Below are positions 6,201 to 14,368 of a stretch of DNA of 28,850 bases, one piece after another. Under the pieces are notes generated by a model. That model searched no databases, was not told where the DNA came from, and saw only the letters and a list, made by a program, of their open reading frames with translations. This stretch comes from DASCNA01 sp036011305. Lineage in GTDB: Bacteria > Verrucomicrobiota > Lentisphaeria > Victivallales > GWF2-38-69. The position numbers and the translations under genes are program-made. Positions within the stretch are counted from its first letter, which is position 1. The number at the start of each line of letters is the position of its first letter. Location of the stretch: contig DASCNA010000114.1 of assembly GCA_036011305.1 (NCBI GenBank), positions 1-28,850 on the forward strand, written 5' to 3'.

Positions 6201-7745
6201 ATGACTGATACAGTACAGGGTTTGACAGGTATGCTCAGGCCTTTAGACATTTTAGCCATTGTGATGTTTTTTGCAGTAATGGCATGGATCGGCATATACG
6301 CTGCAAAAAAAAATAAATCAACAGAAGCATATTTTGTCGGAAGCAGATCGTTTCCTGGCTGGGCCGTAGGACTATCAATGCTTGGTACTTCTCTAAGCTC
6401 AATTACTTTTCTTGCTCTGCCTGCAGCAGCTTACTCTCTGGATTACAGAAATATTGTCCCGAACATGATGCTTCCTATAGTTGCCGTTGTCGCTATTTTG
6501 CTGTTTATTCCAATTTTCCGCAGAGGACATATAATATCTGTATTTGAATATCTTGAAAGCAGATTTGGACAGCTTTCAAGACTTTATTCATCAATAAGTT
6601 TTCTTTTCCTTCAGATTATAAGACTTTGCACAGTCCTTTTTCTTGTGGCAATACCAATGTCCCTGATTACAGGACAGTCAATTATTCTGATCATAATAAT
6701 TACCGGTATAATTATCGGCTTTTATACGGTCCTTGGTGGAATAGAAGCTGTTATCTGGACAGATGTTGTTCAGACTTTTGTTCTTTTGGGCGGCGGCCTT
6801 TTATGTCTCATATTAGTTATTGCAGATATACCAGGCGGACTTGGTAAAGTTATTGAAATCGGAGTAGCAAATAACAAGTTTAGTATTGGTGATATTTCAT
6901 TCAGCCTAACAGAAAGAACTTTTCTGATGATGATGATTCTTGGACTAATAAACTTTACTACAGAATATATAAGTAATCAGAATGTTATTCAGAGATATAT
7001 TGCGGCAAAATCTACAAGAGAAGCAAGGAAAGCTACAATTATTTGTGCAGCTACAAGTGTTCCTTCATGGCTACTTTTCTTTTTTATCGGAACATGCCTT
7101 TATGGATATTACACAGTACTGGCGAATCCGGCAGTCAAGGCAATGAATGCAGATCAGGTTATGCCTTATTTTATTCTAACTAAAATACCGGCAGGTGTTG
7201 CTGGAATTATTTTAGCCGGATGTTTAGCGGCAGCAATGTCTACACTATCCTCTTCAATCAGTGCTATGTCTTCTGTTGCAACAGTAGATATTTTTGAAAG
7301 ATATTTATTCAAAAACAAATCAGATAAATTCTATTTAAAAATTGGCCGTTTATGTTCCTTTACAGCAGTTATTCTTATGATAATCGGAGCAATAATTTTT
7401 AATTTTATTCCAAGAGAAAATATGGTTGACCTTGGTTTTATATTGGCAGGTATGTTCGGAGGCTGCATCCTGGGAATATATTTATTAGGTTTCTTTACAG
7501 TCAGAGTAAGTAACCTGGCACTTGTCATAGGAATGATTACTGCAATTGCAATGAATATATATTTAATGCTTGATGAATTTAACTGTTTCTCTGCTTCTTT
7601 AAGCCTGAATCTTAATTCATACTATATCGTTATTTTAGTCAATCTGACTATAGTTATCATATCATTGCTACTTTCAATATTTTTACCATGCAGGAAAAAT
7701 CTGGATGATTTAACAGTATGGACAATGAAGAAAAAAGATAAGTAA
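6201..7745 (+). CDS. Sodium/solute symporter, SSS (SLC5) family
   Basis: This 514-residue inner-membrane protein has about 13 hydrophobic segments, the normal size and topology of SSS transporters such as those for sugars, proline or pantothenate. Family landmarks include the segment after the first helix (A-Y-F-V-G-S-R-S-F-P-G-W), S-M-L-G-T-S-L-S-S-I-T-F at about 59-70, G-G-I-E-A-V-I-W-T-D-V-V-Q in the middle, and the A-A-M-S-T-L-S-S-S-I-S stretch near 345. The serines and threonines in the last segment are the usual sodium site. Placement after a sugar kinase suggests uptake of the kinase's substrate by sodium symport. A GAAAGG site precedes the ATG. A stem-loop follows the stop. Confidence 0.9.
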   Translation: MTDTVQGLTGMLRPLDILAIVMFFAVMAWIGIYAAKKNKSTEAYFVGSRSFPGWAVGLSMLGTSLSSITFLALPAAAYSLDYRNIVPNMMLPIVAVVAILLFIPIFRRGHIISVFEYLESRFGQLSRLYSSISFLFLQIIRLCTVLFLVAIPMSLITGQSIILIIIITGIIIGFYTVLGGIEAVIWTDVVQTFVLLGGGLLCLILVIADIPGGLGKVIEIGVANNKFSIGDISFSLTERTFLMMMILGLINFTTEYISNQNVIQRYIAAKSTREARKATIICAATSVPSWLLFFFIGTCLYGYYTVLANPAVKAMNADQVMPYFILTKIPAGVAGIILAGCLAAAMSTLSSSISAMSSVATVDIFERYLFKNKSDKFYLKIGRLCSFTAVILMIIGAIIFNFIPRENMVDLGFILAGMFGGCILGIYLLGFFTVRVSNLALVIGMITAIAMNIYLMLDEFNCFSASLSLNLNSYYIVILVNLTIVIISLLLSIFLPCRKNLDDLTVWTMKKKDK

Positions 7746-7780
7746 AGCAGTAAAAGTAGTTGTTAGTTTAAAAAATATAA

Positions 7781-7819
7781 GACGACTTATCAACTGCAAC
7801 TGATAAGTGATAACTTGTC
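7781..7819 (+). terminator. Stem-loop downstream of the symporter gene
   Basis: A perfect 8-bp stem (7785-7792 with 7801-7808, ACTTATCA/TGATAAGT) encloses an 8-base loop. Flanking GAC and GTC could extend it. It lies 35-75 bp after the symporter stop. No U-tract follows, so it may be an mRNA-stabilising hairpin rather than an intrinsic terminator. Confidence 0.4.
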
Positions 7820-7915
7820 CGTGGGATCACTCAAATTATTATATTTGTCTATTATTTAGTTTTTTCTTGTTACAGGTTATAATTTTATAAAATGATCAGG
7901 GAATAAACCAAGAAC

Positions 7916-8287
7916 ATGAATGATAAATCGTATAATAAAAGTGTAATTCCGTTTATCATTATGCTTATTGTTTCAGTTTTTGCAATCACTTATGCAGTTT
8001 TATTTTACTTCAGAATTCCATGTGTTTATTTTCAGATTATGAGAAGTATTATCTCATTAGGATTGCTTTTTATGTTTTTCATTTCAATAAAAAGAAAACA
8101 ATATATACATACTGTTTTCTTTGCTTATTTAACGTTTACAGCAAATCCATTTCTTGATATTGGTTATTTCTCTTTCACTGTGCATCCTGGAAATTTATTA
8201 TATTGGTTGGAAATACTGAAATATATATCAATAATATTTTTTATTTATTTCTGTTTCTACTATTATCCCCATAAAAGAAAATATTGA
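7916..8287 (+). CDS. Small four-helix membrane protein, unknown function
   Basis: A 123-residue, very hydrophobic protein with about four predicted membrane spans (roughly residues 10-32, 38-58, 62-80 and 92-116) and a basic C-terminus (H-K-R-K). I do not recognise a specific function. The R-S-I-I-S-L-G-L-L and A-N-P-F-L-D-I motifs with a following short helix faintly resemble small DUF6804-type membrane proteins, which is only a suggestion. The ribosome site is weak. The gene stands alone between the symporter and the lipoprotein gene. It differs from the paralogous small membrane proteins at 15323 and 20388. Confidence 0.6.
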   Translation: MNDKSYNKSVIPFIIMLIVSVFAITYAVLFYFRIPCVYFQIMRSIISLGLLFMFFISIKRKQYIHTVFFAYLTFTANPFLDIGYFSFTVHPGNLLYWLEILKYISIIFFIYFCFYYYPHKRKY

Positions 8288-8398
8288 TAATTATACAAAA
8301 ACATTAGAAACAAATGTAAGCTTCAATCTTATTGCTTATGTTTACTTCACAAAGTTTCATATAGGGTTTATAATCAAATCAGCAAGGAGGTAACTGCT

Positions 8399-9364
8399 AT
8401 GAAAAAGAATTGCTCAAATCTACTAAATATATCCGCAGTATTTACTGCTCTATTTCTTCTTTTCATTTGCTCAGGGTGTATTATCCTTAATAAAAATAAA
8501 AAGGATCTTCGACCTGACATTGAATACTTTAAAATAAATCCATCGACATTACAACCTGGAAGTAAAGCTATTCTTTACTGGAAAGCAGATCATGCAGATC
8601 ATGTAACAATATCTGAATTTGGGGATGTCTCTTCTCAGGGATCAATGGAAATATATCCTGCAGAAGAGCAGACATATGAAATTCATGCTCAAAATGTCAA
8701 TGGTACCACTTCCCGAAAATTTACAGTTAGAATGGAACAAACTCAAATACAGAGCTTTACTCCACCGAAAGTTAAAACTACAACTTCAAATCCTAGAATT
8801 ATCTATTTCAGAACAAATCATTCTTCAATTACTCCAGGAAAAAGAATAGTATTGCAATGGTATGTAATTAATGCTGAACAGACTGAAATTTCAGGTTTAG
8901 GACATGTATCACTTAAAGGATCTAGAAACATTGCACCAAATAAAAAAACGACTTACATATTAACAGCAAAAAATGGTTCCAAAACATCTACCAGTGAAGT
9001 AACTGTCAATGTTATGTCAACAAAGCTAAAACTATATAAACCTAAATCAGTTGTTAAAACAAATGCAATAATGCCTGCTCCAAAGCAGATATCTCCTGCT
9101 TACGGTTCAAGGTTCAGCCACTATCCGCGTAATATGACACTTCGCTGGCAATCAGTAAAAGGAGCAAAAACTTATACTGTTCAAGTTCAATATAACAATT
9201 CCAGAGAATGGAAAAACTTCAAAATTGACAAAAAATTAAGAAACCCTTTATATAAACTAAGTTTTATTGGAGCTCAACCAGGCAGATGGCGTGTTTGGGC
9301 AATCAATTCAAAAGGTGAGTCTGGATATAAAAGTCCGTGGAGAAACTTCTCTTTCACCAGATAA
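8399..9364 (+). CDS. Lipoprotein with two Ig-like repeats and a C-terminal Fn3-like domain
   Basis: A 321-residue envelope lipoprotein. The signal peptide ends in a lipobox with Cys27 as the lipidated residue; position -3 is Cys rather than the usual Leu, the kind of relaxed lipobox seen in spirochaetes. Two tandem repeats of about 75 residues (about 38-110 and 130-202) share the pattern I-x-Y-F, P-G, L-x-W, a T-x-I-S strand, G-x-V-S, a Y-x-(I/L) strand and a V-x-V end, typical of Ig-like beta sandwiches. The C-terminal part (about 220-321) has L-R-W-Q-S-V-K-G-A-K-T-Y-T-V-Q-V and W-R-V-W-A, as in Fn3-like modules. No catalytic domain is visible, so it is probably a surface adhesin or binding protein. 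The ribosome site is a strong AAGGAGG. Confidence 0.8.
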   Translation: MKKNCSNLLNISAVFTALFLLFICSGCIILNKNKKDLRPDIEYFKINPSTLQPGSKAILYWKADHADHVTISEFGDVSSQGSMEIYPAEEQTYEIHAQNVNGTTSRKFTVRMEQTQIQSFTPPKVKTTTSNPRIIYFRTNHSSITPGKRIVLQWYVINAEQTEISGLGHVSLKGSRNIAPNKKTTYILTAKNGSKTSTSEVTVNVMSTKLKLYKPKSVVKTNAIMPAPKQISPAYGSRFSHYPRNMTLRWQSVKGAKTYTVQVQYNNSREWKNFKIDKKLRNPLYKLSFIGAQPGRWRVWAINSKGESGYKSPWRNFSFTR

Positions 9365-9436
9365 AAGTTCAATATTATTATTTAGTTTTTACATATCACA
9401 GTTTATAATCTATGTAATTAATGGGCAGACTCCTGA

Positions 9437-9474
9437 AAAATGGAATCTGAAATTTTCATACTTTATTCCATTTT
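9437..9474. terminator. Bidirectional terminator between convergent genes
   Basis: A perfect 10-bp inverted repeat, AAAATGGAAT at 9437-9446 and its complement at 9465-9474, flanks an 18-base loop. T-rich sequence lies on both sides, so it can stop transcripts of the lipoprotein gene (+) and the MFS gene (-). It overlaps the MFS stop codon. Confidence 0.6.
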
Positions 9475-10620
9475 GCTTTTTGTATTTAAAAATATAGTAA
9501 GGATTAAAGCCGCAAATAAAGCCGTACCAGCAATATAAAACAGCTCAAAATAAGTTATATAGTTGAGTAATCTATTAAATAGGGTTGTTCCCAGAGAAAG
9601 TGCTATAGCCCCTGCTATCAATACGTTCCTCCAGTTATGATATACTTTTTCAGGTTCTGATATGGTCGATACCAATCCGCAGAAAAGAGCTGTAGGAGAA
9701 GCCCCGCCCAAACCTGCAATGAATACCAGAATATAAATAATCAAATACGGAGGTCTGAAGCCTATAATTATTGTTGCAGCTAAACCAAATATTAGTGCGA
9801 TTGTAAGAGATGATTTTATCCCGATATATTTTGACAGATAACCGAAAAAGAAAGAGCCTGCTATAATCCCAATACCAAACAGAATCCAGGATAAAGAAAC
9901 TATAATGTGCGGAGAGCTTGGATAGTATTGAAATATAAATTCGCTGAAGTAGACCGCGACTGCTAGAAAACCTAGTCTAAAAAATCCATAACTGATTATT
10001 GATAATTTAATATTTTTATTATGTGTCTTATATTTTTTATGACATGAATTCTTTGGTATCGTTTGTGCATTGCCTGAAGCAGGCCATTTATTCCATGTAA
10101 TAATTAACAGCAGTAAAGATATAATAGATAATATTATCCAAACTATATGAAGATCTAAGAATACAACTAAATATGAAATAATTCCCGAAAAAATAATTCC
10201 AATTCCCACTCCGGTAAACATTATTCCAGAGACATGACCTTTACTTTCTTCACTGGCTAATGACAAAATAAATGTAGGTGTTTTTATAAAAATAGTGCCT
10301 GTATTAAAACCAATAATTAAAAACCATAACGCAAACCATATGAAATTGTGGATTACTGAGGTTGCAAAAAAAGAGATAGCAATGAGAAGCATGCTCACTT
10401 TTAAACTTTTAACTGTATCAACATTTTTCAATAACCTGGCTGACAGTATAAGACTGACAAAGTACCCCCAGAAAAGAAAGCATGCTGCATCATTTGCATT
10501 AGACAAACTTAGCCAATTATATTTTACAACTGAAGGTATGAGAGGAGAATATGCAAACCTTCCTATTCCCAGTCCTATAAACAGAGCGCAGAATCCACAA
10601 AATATATATTTATTTTTCAT
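9463..10620 (-). CDS. YbfB/YjiJ-family MFS transporter
   Basis: A 385-residue inner-membrane transporter with 12 hydrophobic segments. The opening helix carries G-L-G-I-G-R-F-A-Y-S-P-L-I-P, the signature of the YbfB/YjiJ branch of the major facilitator superfamily. The first cytoplasmic loop (about 58-70) and a basic central loop (about 185-205, rich in N, K and H) fit the two-bundle fold. Substrates of this branch are generally unknown. The gene is monocistronic, with the start at 10620 after an A/T-rich leader and a weak GGTGA-like site. It ends in a terminator shared with the convergent lipoprotein gene. Confidence 0.85.
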   Translation of the reverse strand: MKNKYIFCGFCALFIGLGIGRFAYSPLIPSVVKYNWLSLSNANDAACFLFWGYFVSLILSARLLKNVDTVKSLKVSMLLIAISFFATSVIHNFIWFALWFLIIGFNTGTIFIKTPTFILSLASEESKGHVSGIMFTGVGIGIIFSGIISYLVVFLDLHIVWIILSIISLLLLIITWNKWPASGNAQTIPKNSCHKKYKTHNKNIKLSIISYGFFRLGFLAVAVYFSEFIFQYYPSSPHIIVSLSWILFGIGIIAGSFFFGYLSKYIGIKSSLTIALIFGLAATIIIGFRPPYLIIYILVFIAGLGGASPTALFCGLVSTISEPEKVYHNWRNVLIAGAIALSLGTTLFNRLLNYITYFELFYIAGTALFAALILTIFLNTKSKME

Positions 10621-10751
10621 TTTATATTCACCTTTTATATTGTATATATATCATATAATTGCTGAATATAAACTATGAACCTATAGACAGGTCAAGTAAT
10701 TGTTAAACTCTGAATTACGAATTATTTATTTTTTGCTCTATTTTTTAAAAC

Positions 10752-10927
10752 TTAATTGGCGTAAGCTGTTATTTCATTGCCGGCTTCTGAATACCATTTT
10801 TAATAAATTCATTAAATTTACTCAATGGATATTCTCCGCTTATTATTTTCTAAGAATACTCTTTGCTCATATTTGTCATAGTATCCCACTCGGTTGCATA
10901 CTTTCTTGGCATTATAAAATTATTCAT
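10752..10927 (-). pseudogene. C-terminal relic of a family 1 extracellular solute-binding protein
   Basis: Reading the minus strand from 10927 gives about 26 sense codons, a TAG at 10852-10850, then K-I-I-S-G-E-Y-P-L-S-K-F-N-E-F-I-K. A switch to the next frame at a run of five A (10801-10797) then gives W-Y-S-E-A-G-N-E-I-T-A-Y-A-N and a TAA. This matches the familiar C-terminus of sugar-binding lipoproteins: L-x-x-x-x-x-K-I-I-x-G-x-x-P, F-D-x-F-V, W-x-x-x-G-G-x-E-I-T-x-E-V-N. The reading needs one in-frame stop and the loss of one A. The rest of the gene is absent; the sequence upstream to 11015 is not coding. It is unlike the intact binding protein at 21786. Confidence 0.65.
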
Positions 10928-11015
10928 TCATTTAAGATTTAATGCATAGTAATGTTCAATTAAGTACGTACTTTCAAAAATCAAATTTCTCATTTTTTTA
11001 TTAAAATCTCAAAAT

Positions 11016-11543
11016 TTATGTCATTGGTTTAAGGCCTGGCCTATCAAGTATAAAACCTTTTCTTCTAGATTGATCAAACCCCAGACTCTCATATAATTTA
11101 TGAGCACCTTTAAAATTTACACCTGATAATAATAATATTTCAGTACATCCATGCTCCCATGCATATTTAATTGCATATTCCATCATAGCTCTAGCTATAC
11201 CCCTTCTTCTGTAGTCTGAGTGTGTAACCACATGCTCAATTACAGCATAACCATCCCCTCCCCTGAATATAGAAGGTGTTATGGTAAGAATGCATGTACC
11301 TACTATTTTCTCATCGGCATCTGCAACGAAGTAATTAACACATGGATTATTCTTAATTCTTTCCCATATTTTATTATGTTTTTCTCTACTGATCTTTAGC
11401 ATATGTTTTGGATCAATTGGAAAATGTAAGTAAAGCTTATATAGCTCTTCCATTTCATTTTCTTTAATTTTCCTAATTATAATTTGATTATCATAAAGCT
11501 TATTATCACTTGCTTTGCAAGGCTTTTTCGTTGAATCAAACAT
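11016..11543 (-). CDS. GNAT-family N-acetyltransferase
   Basis: A 175-residue cytosolic protein that would transfer acetyl from acetyl-CoA to an amine. The acetyl-CoA motif A is clear: a strand V-I-E-H-V-V-T, then Y-R-R-R-G-I-A-R-A (pyrophosphate loop at 112-117), then a helix. Motif B near the C-terminus reads A-H-K-L-Y-E-S-L-G-F (about 147-156). The substrate is not predictable. The start at 11543 follows a strong AGGAGG with 7-base spacing. It is convergent with nothing immediate and divergent from the PAS regulator (191-bp gap). Confidence 0.9.
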   Translation of the reverse strand: MFDSTKKPCKASDNKLYDNQIIIRKIKENEMEELYKLYLHFPIDPKHMLKISREKHNKIWERIKNNPCVNYFVADADEKIVGTCILTITPSIFRGGDGYAVIEHVVTHSDYRRRGIARAMMEYAIKYAWEHGCTEILLLSGVNFKGAHKLYESLGFDQSRRKGFILDRPGLKPMT

Positions 11544-11659
11544 TTTAAACCTCCTGTTATTTTAAATATCTATATAATCAAAAGAAATCAATAACAAATA
11601 ATAGTCCTGATACAGTAAATGATGAAGTAATGGATACGGAATAAAAAATAATTAAAATC

Positions 11660-11710
11660 GACATAATGTCAATAATATACTAAAATATAGTTAAAAAAGT
11701 AAATAATGTC
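11660..11710 (+). promoter_or_regulatory. Candidate autoregulatory operator pair upstream of the HTH-PAS gene
   Basis: A perfect 11-base palindrome, GACATAATGTC, lies at 11660-11670, just before a TATACT (11676-11681) that could be a -10. A second copy, TAAATAATGTC (9 of 11), lies at 11700-11710, 25 bp before the start codon. Similar sites precede the downstream flavoprotein gene. Binding by the HTH-PAS protein is an inference from position. Confidence 0.4.
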
Positions 11711-11734
11711 ATGTTGTAAAATGGAATATTAAAA

Positions 11735-13192
11735 ATGTTCAATTTCTCTAAATCAAAAGAAATAAGGAAAAAACAGAAAATTAAATTAATAGATTTTGCC
11801 AGAATGATGGAGATCTCAGATAGAACTTTATACAGATGGGAAACAGGCATACTAACTCCTTCGGCAAATGATATTAGAGCAATTTCACAATTTCTTAATG
11901 TCTCTGTTTCGGAAATATCTGATCTAAGAGGAATCGAAGAAATCAGAAATAATATAACTGATAATCCTGAATCCCTAACAAACAGAGAAATCTATAAACT
12001 GGATAAAATAATAGAAGAATTTGGAGAGGGCGCATCAGTAAATGCACATGCTATCTCAAACCTAAAAAAAACTTGCATAGAAACACAAAAAACTAATAGT
12101 TATTTAGAGAAAAAAATAAACCGTTATACTAGGATCTTAGATCAGAATTCATCTATTATTTATGTAATTGATCACAATTATAAGTTTAGATATGTTAACC
12201 GGGCTTTTATACTTATGTCAGGCAAAAATAATTCTGAAGATATTATAGGCTTTAGTATCAGCGACATATTTGGCTTAAATGAAGTACGAGAAATTATTCA
12301 ATATGAAAGAAAAGTATTTGAAGAAGGCAGGCCTCTTTATGATGAAAAAATATATATTCCTTTAACTAATAACCAAAAGACAGGACTTCTGAAAATATAT
12401 CCATTCTTTAATAAGGATGAAGAGGTTAGCGAATTAATATGCTCAATTCAGGATATTTCTGAAATAGCAGATTTAATAAAGAAACTTGAGGATTTAAAAA
12501 GTTCAATTGATTTATCTGATTGCACTATTTCTATTCGGGAATTGAAAGGTCCTAAATATAAGTATATTAGCAAATCTGTCGAAAAGTTAACAGGATACAA
12601 AAGAAACAAGTTTTATAATGATACAGAATTTTGGCGCTCAATAATTCATCCTGATGACAGAGAAAAAATTCCAATAAAAGAACATATAAGAAACAATATC
12701 ACTGGTAGATTTAATTACAGAATAATTAAAAAGGACGGCAGTATTATCTGGCTTGAGTCAACTGTATTCTATAAACAGGATACTGAAACAGGAGTTTTTT
12801 ATAAGTTTTCTTTAATTAAAGACTCAACAGAAAAAAGAAAAATGATAGATTATATCAATCTATTTAAAAAAGTCTTAAATAATGTGCACTATACTGTCTG
12901 GGTATTTGATCTTACAGAACATAAATATATTTTTGTTAGCAATTCAGTGAAAAAAGATTATGGATATCCTTCTTCCAGATACTTAACTGACTGTAAGTTT
13001 AAACTTGACACCTGCATACATCCAGATTATAGAGAACAAGAAAAAAAGTATATTACCGGTGAACTTTCTCCCTCTAAAAAAAGAACATTCAAAATTATAA
13101 AACCTAATGATGAAATCAAAACTATTCAATCCAATACATATATTATAAATGGATTCAGAGTAGAATATGAAATAGATAAAACAAAAGATTAG
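11735..13192 (+). CDS. XRE-type HTH regulator with three tandem PAS domains
   Basis: A 485-residue cytosolic protein. Residues about 14-64 form an XRE-like helix-turn-helix (I-K-L-I-D-F-A-R-M-M-E-I-S-D-R-T-L-Y-R-W-E-x-G). A linker with a predicted helix (about 80-130) leads to PAS1 (about 135-245, with I-Y-V-I-D and F-R-Y-V-N-R-A-F), PAS2 (about 258-365, PAS_3-like with H-P-D-D-R and R-I-I-K-K-D-G-S-I-I-W-L) and a shorter PAS3 (about 384-480, with I-H-P-D-Y-R). There is no kinase, GGDEF, receiver or sigma-54 module, so it is probably a one-component transcription factor sensing a ligand or redox state. The cofactor cannot be predicted. The ribosome site is weak. Palindromic motifs upstream suggest autoregulation. 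Confidence 0.8.
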   Translation: MFNFSKSKEIRKKQKIKLIDFARMMEISDRTLYRWETGILTPSANDIRAISQFLNVSVSEISDLRGIEEIRNNITDNPESLTNREIYKLDKIIEEFGEGASVNAHAISNLKKTCIETQKTNSYLEKKINRYTRILDQNSSIIYVIDHNYKFRYVNRAFILMSGKNNSEDIIGFSISDIFGLNEVREIIQYERKVFEEGRPLYDEKIYIPLTNNQKTGLLKIYPFFNKDEEVSELICSIQDISEIADLIKKLEDLKSSIDLSDCTISIRELKGPKYKYISKSVEKLTGYKRNKFYNDTEFWRSIIHPDDREKIPIKEHIRNNITGRFNYRIIKKDGSIIWLESTVFYKQDTETGVFYKFSLIKDSTEKRKMIDYINLFKKVLNNVHYTVWVFDLTEHKYIFVSNSVKKDYGYPSSRYLTDCKFKLDTCIHPDYREQEKKYITGELSPSKKRTFKIIKPNDEIKTIQSNTYIINGFRVEYEIDKTKD

Positions 13193-13511
13193 AGTTTATT
13201 TGTAACAATCTCAACCTTCAGCTTGTAATAAAACTATATATCTTGCTTGAGTAGCGTTCGACTTTTTTTACTTTGATTAGTTAGATCATTTCTGGTAAGA
13301 GAACCTCTTTCCTTAATTTAGTCAATAAAGCATTTTATATCGTAAAAACTCATAATGTCTTATTTTAATAGACTAAGATTGTTTATCGCCATTATGTCAT
13401 GTTTAATCAAATGAAATATTTACCTTTTCTTTTCTATATCTCCTTTAACACAATATTTTATATTTAGAGGAAAAGAAATAGAACTTTTATAAAATATAAG
13501 GAGATACAATT
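13193..13511 (+). other. 319-bp intergenic region before the flavoprotein gene
   Basis: No reading frame with coding character is visible. The right half holds candidate operators and a promoter for the flavoprotein gene, listed separately, then a C/T-rich to A/G-rich switch (13425-13480) before the ribosome site AAGGAGA. The left part, after the regulator's stop, shows no strong terminator. Confidence 0.6.
13349..13407 (+). promoter_or_regulatory. Promoter with operator-like sites upstream of the iron-sulfur flavoprotein
   Basis: TTGTTT (13379-13384) and TTTAAT (13402-13407) are 17 bases apart and could be -35 and -10. The spacer holds GCCATTATGTC (13388-13398), whose reverse complement matches GACATAATGTC at 10 of 11. 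A further copy, CTCATAATGTC (9 of 11), lies at 13349-13359. The same motif precedes the HTH-PAS gene, so this may be a target of that regulator. Confidence 0.4.
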
Positions 13512-14177
13512 ATGAAAATTTTAGCACTCAATGGAAGTCCGAGAAAAAAAGTAAATACATCTGTATTGATACAAGCAGTTCTGGAGGAGATCAAAAATGA
13601 AGGTATTGAAACAGAAGAAATCAACATAGCCGTAAAAAATTACAGAGGTTGTATGGACTGTAGAAACTGTTGGAAAAATCATAGCTCACAATGCATTATA
13701 AAAGGTGATGATTTTAATAAAACTCTAAATAAAATGCTTGAAGCTGATGGAATTATTCTTGGTTCACCAGTATACATCGGAGATATTACCGGTCAATTGA
13801 AAAATTTTCTAGATAGAGCCTGTTATATTTCTTTTGCTAACGGTCAGATCTTTAAACACAAGTTAGGCGCATCTGTCGTCTCTGCAAGACGACAGGGATC
13901 AATTTCGGCACTTAATACGCTTAACTCATTTTTCAGTACTGAGCAAATGCCAATTGTATCATCCAGCTACTGGAACTTTGCTTTAGGTCTTGATAAAAGC
14001 GATGTAAAAAAAGATGGTGAAGGTCTTGAAGTAATGCGCAACTTAGGAAGAAATATGGCATGGCTGTTAAAATCGATCGAATACTCTAAGAATAAAATAC
14101 CCAAACCTGATACACCGCATGAAATAGTAACAATCTTACATCCTGAAAATGTAAACATATTAAATGTAAACAGATAA
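13512..14177 (+). CDS. Iron-sulfur flavoprotein, NADPH-dependent FMN reductase family
   Basis: A 221-residue flavodoxin-fold protein. The N-terminus I-L-A-L-N-G-S-P-R-K-K (3-13) is the FMN phosphate loop. G-S-P-V-Y-I-G-D-I-T-G-Q-L-K-N-F-L-D-R (84-102) is the usual isoalloxazine-side motif. Cysteines 47, 50, 53 and 61 form C-x2-C-x2-C-x7-C, the compact cluster motif of the iron-sulfur flavoprotein branch, so it probably binds one [4Fe-4S] cluster plus FMN. Such proteins transfer electrons or reduce small oxidants in anaerobes; the partner is unknown. An AAGGAGA site lies 8 bases from the ATG. A deacetylase gene follows after 191 bp on the same strand. Confidence 0.85.
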   Translation: MKILALNGSPRKKVNTSVLIQAVLEEIKNEGIETEEINIAVKNYRGCMDCRNCWKNHSSQCIIKGDDFNKTLNKMLEADGIILGSPVYIGDITGQLKNFLDRACYISFANGQIFKHKLGASVVSARRQGSISALNTLNSFFSTEQMPIVSSSYWNFALGLDKSDVKKDGEGLEVMRNLGRNMAWLLKSIEYSKNKIPKPDTPHEIVTILHPENVNILNVNR

Positions 14178-14368
14178 ATTAACTGAAAGGTTATGAATAT
14201 ATGTTTAGAGAAAATTTATACAGTTAGGTCATTAATATATAACAATATGTGTACATAACGGAGGATTACCTATAACAATTAAAAGCTGTATCGATATTTT
14301 TAGCTATAAAAATACTCAAGGATCTTATTTATGCTAAAACTATCGTGCTTTTAGGGAGGAAATTCACC

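Noticed and set aside
10700..10942. 80-residue plus-strand open frame
   Set aside because: It lies antisense to the solute-binding-protein relic, has no ribosome site and has the aromatic-rich, frame-shadow composition expected of AT-rich DNA.
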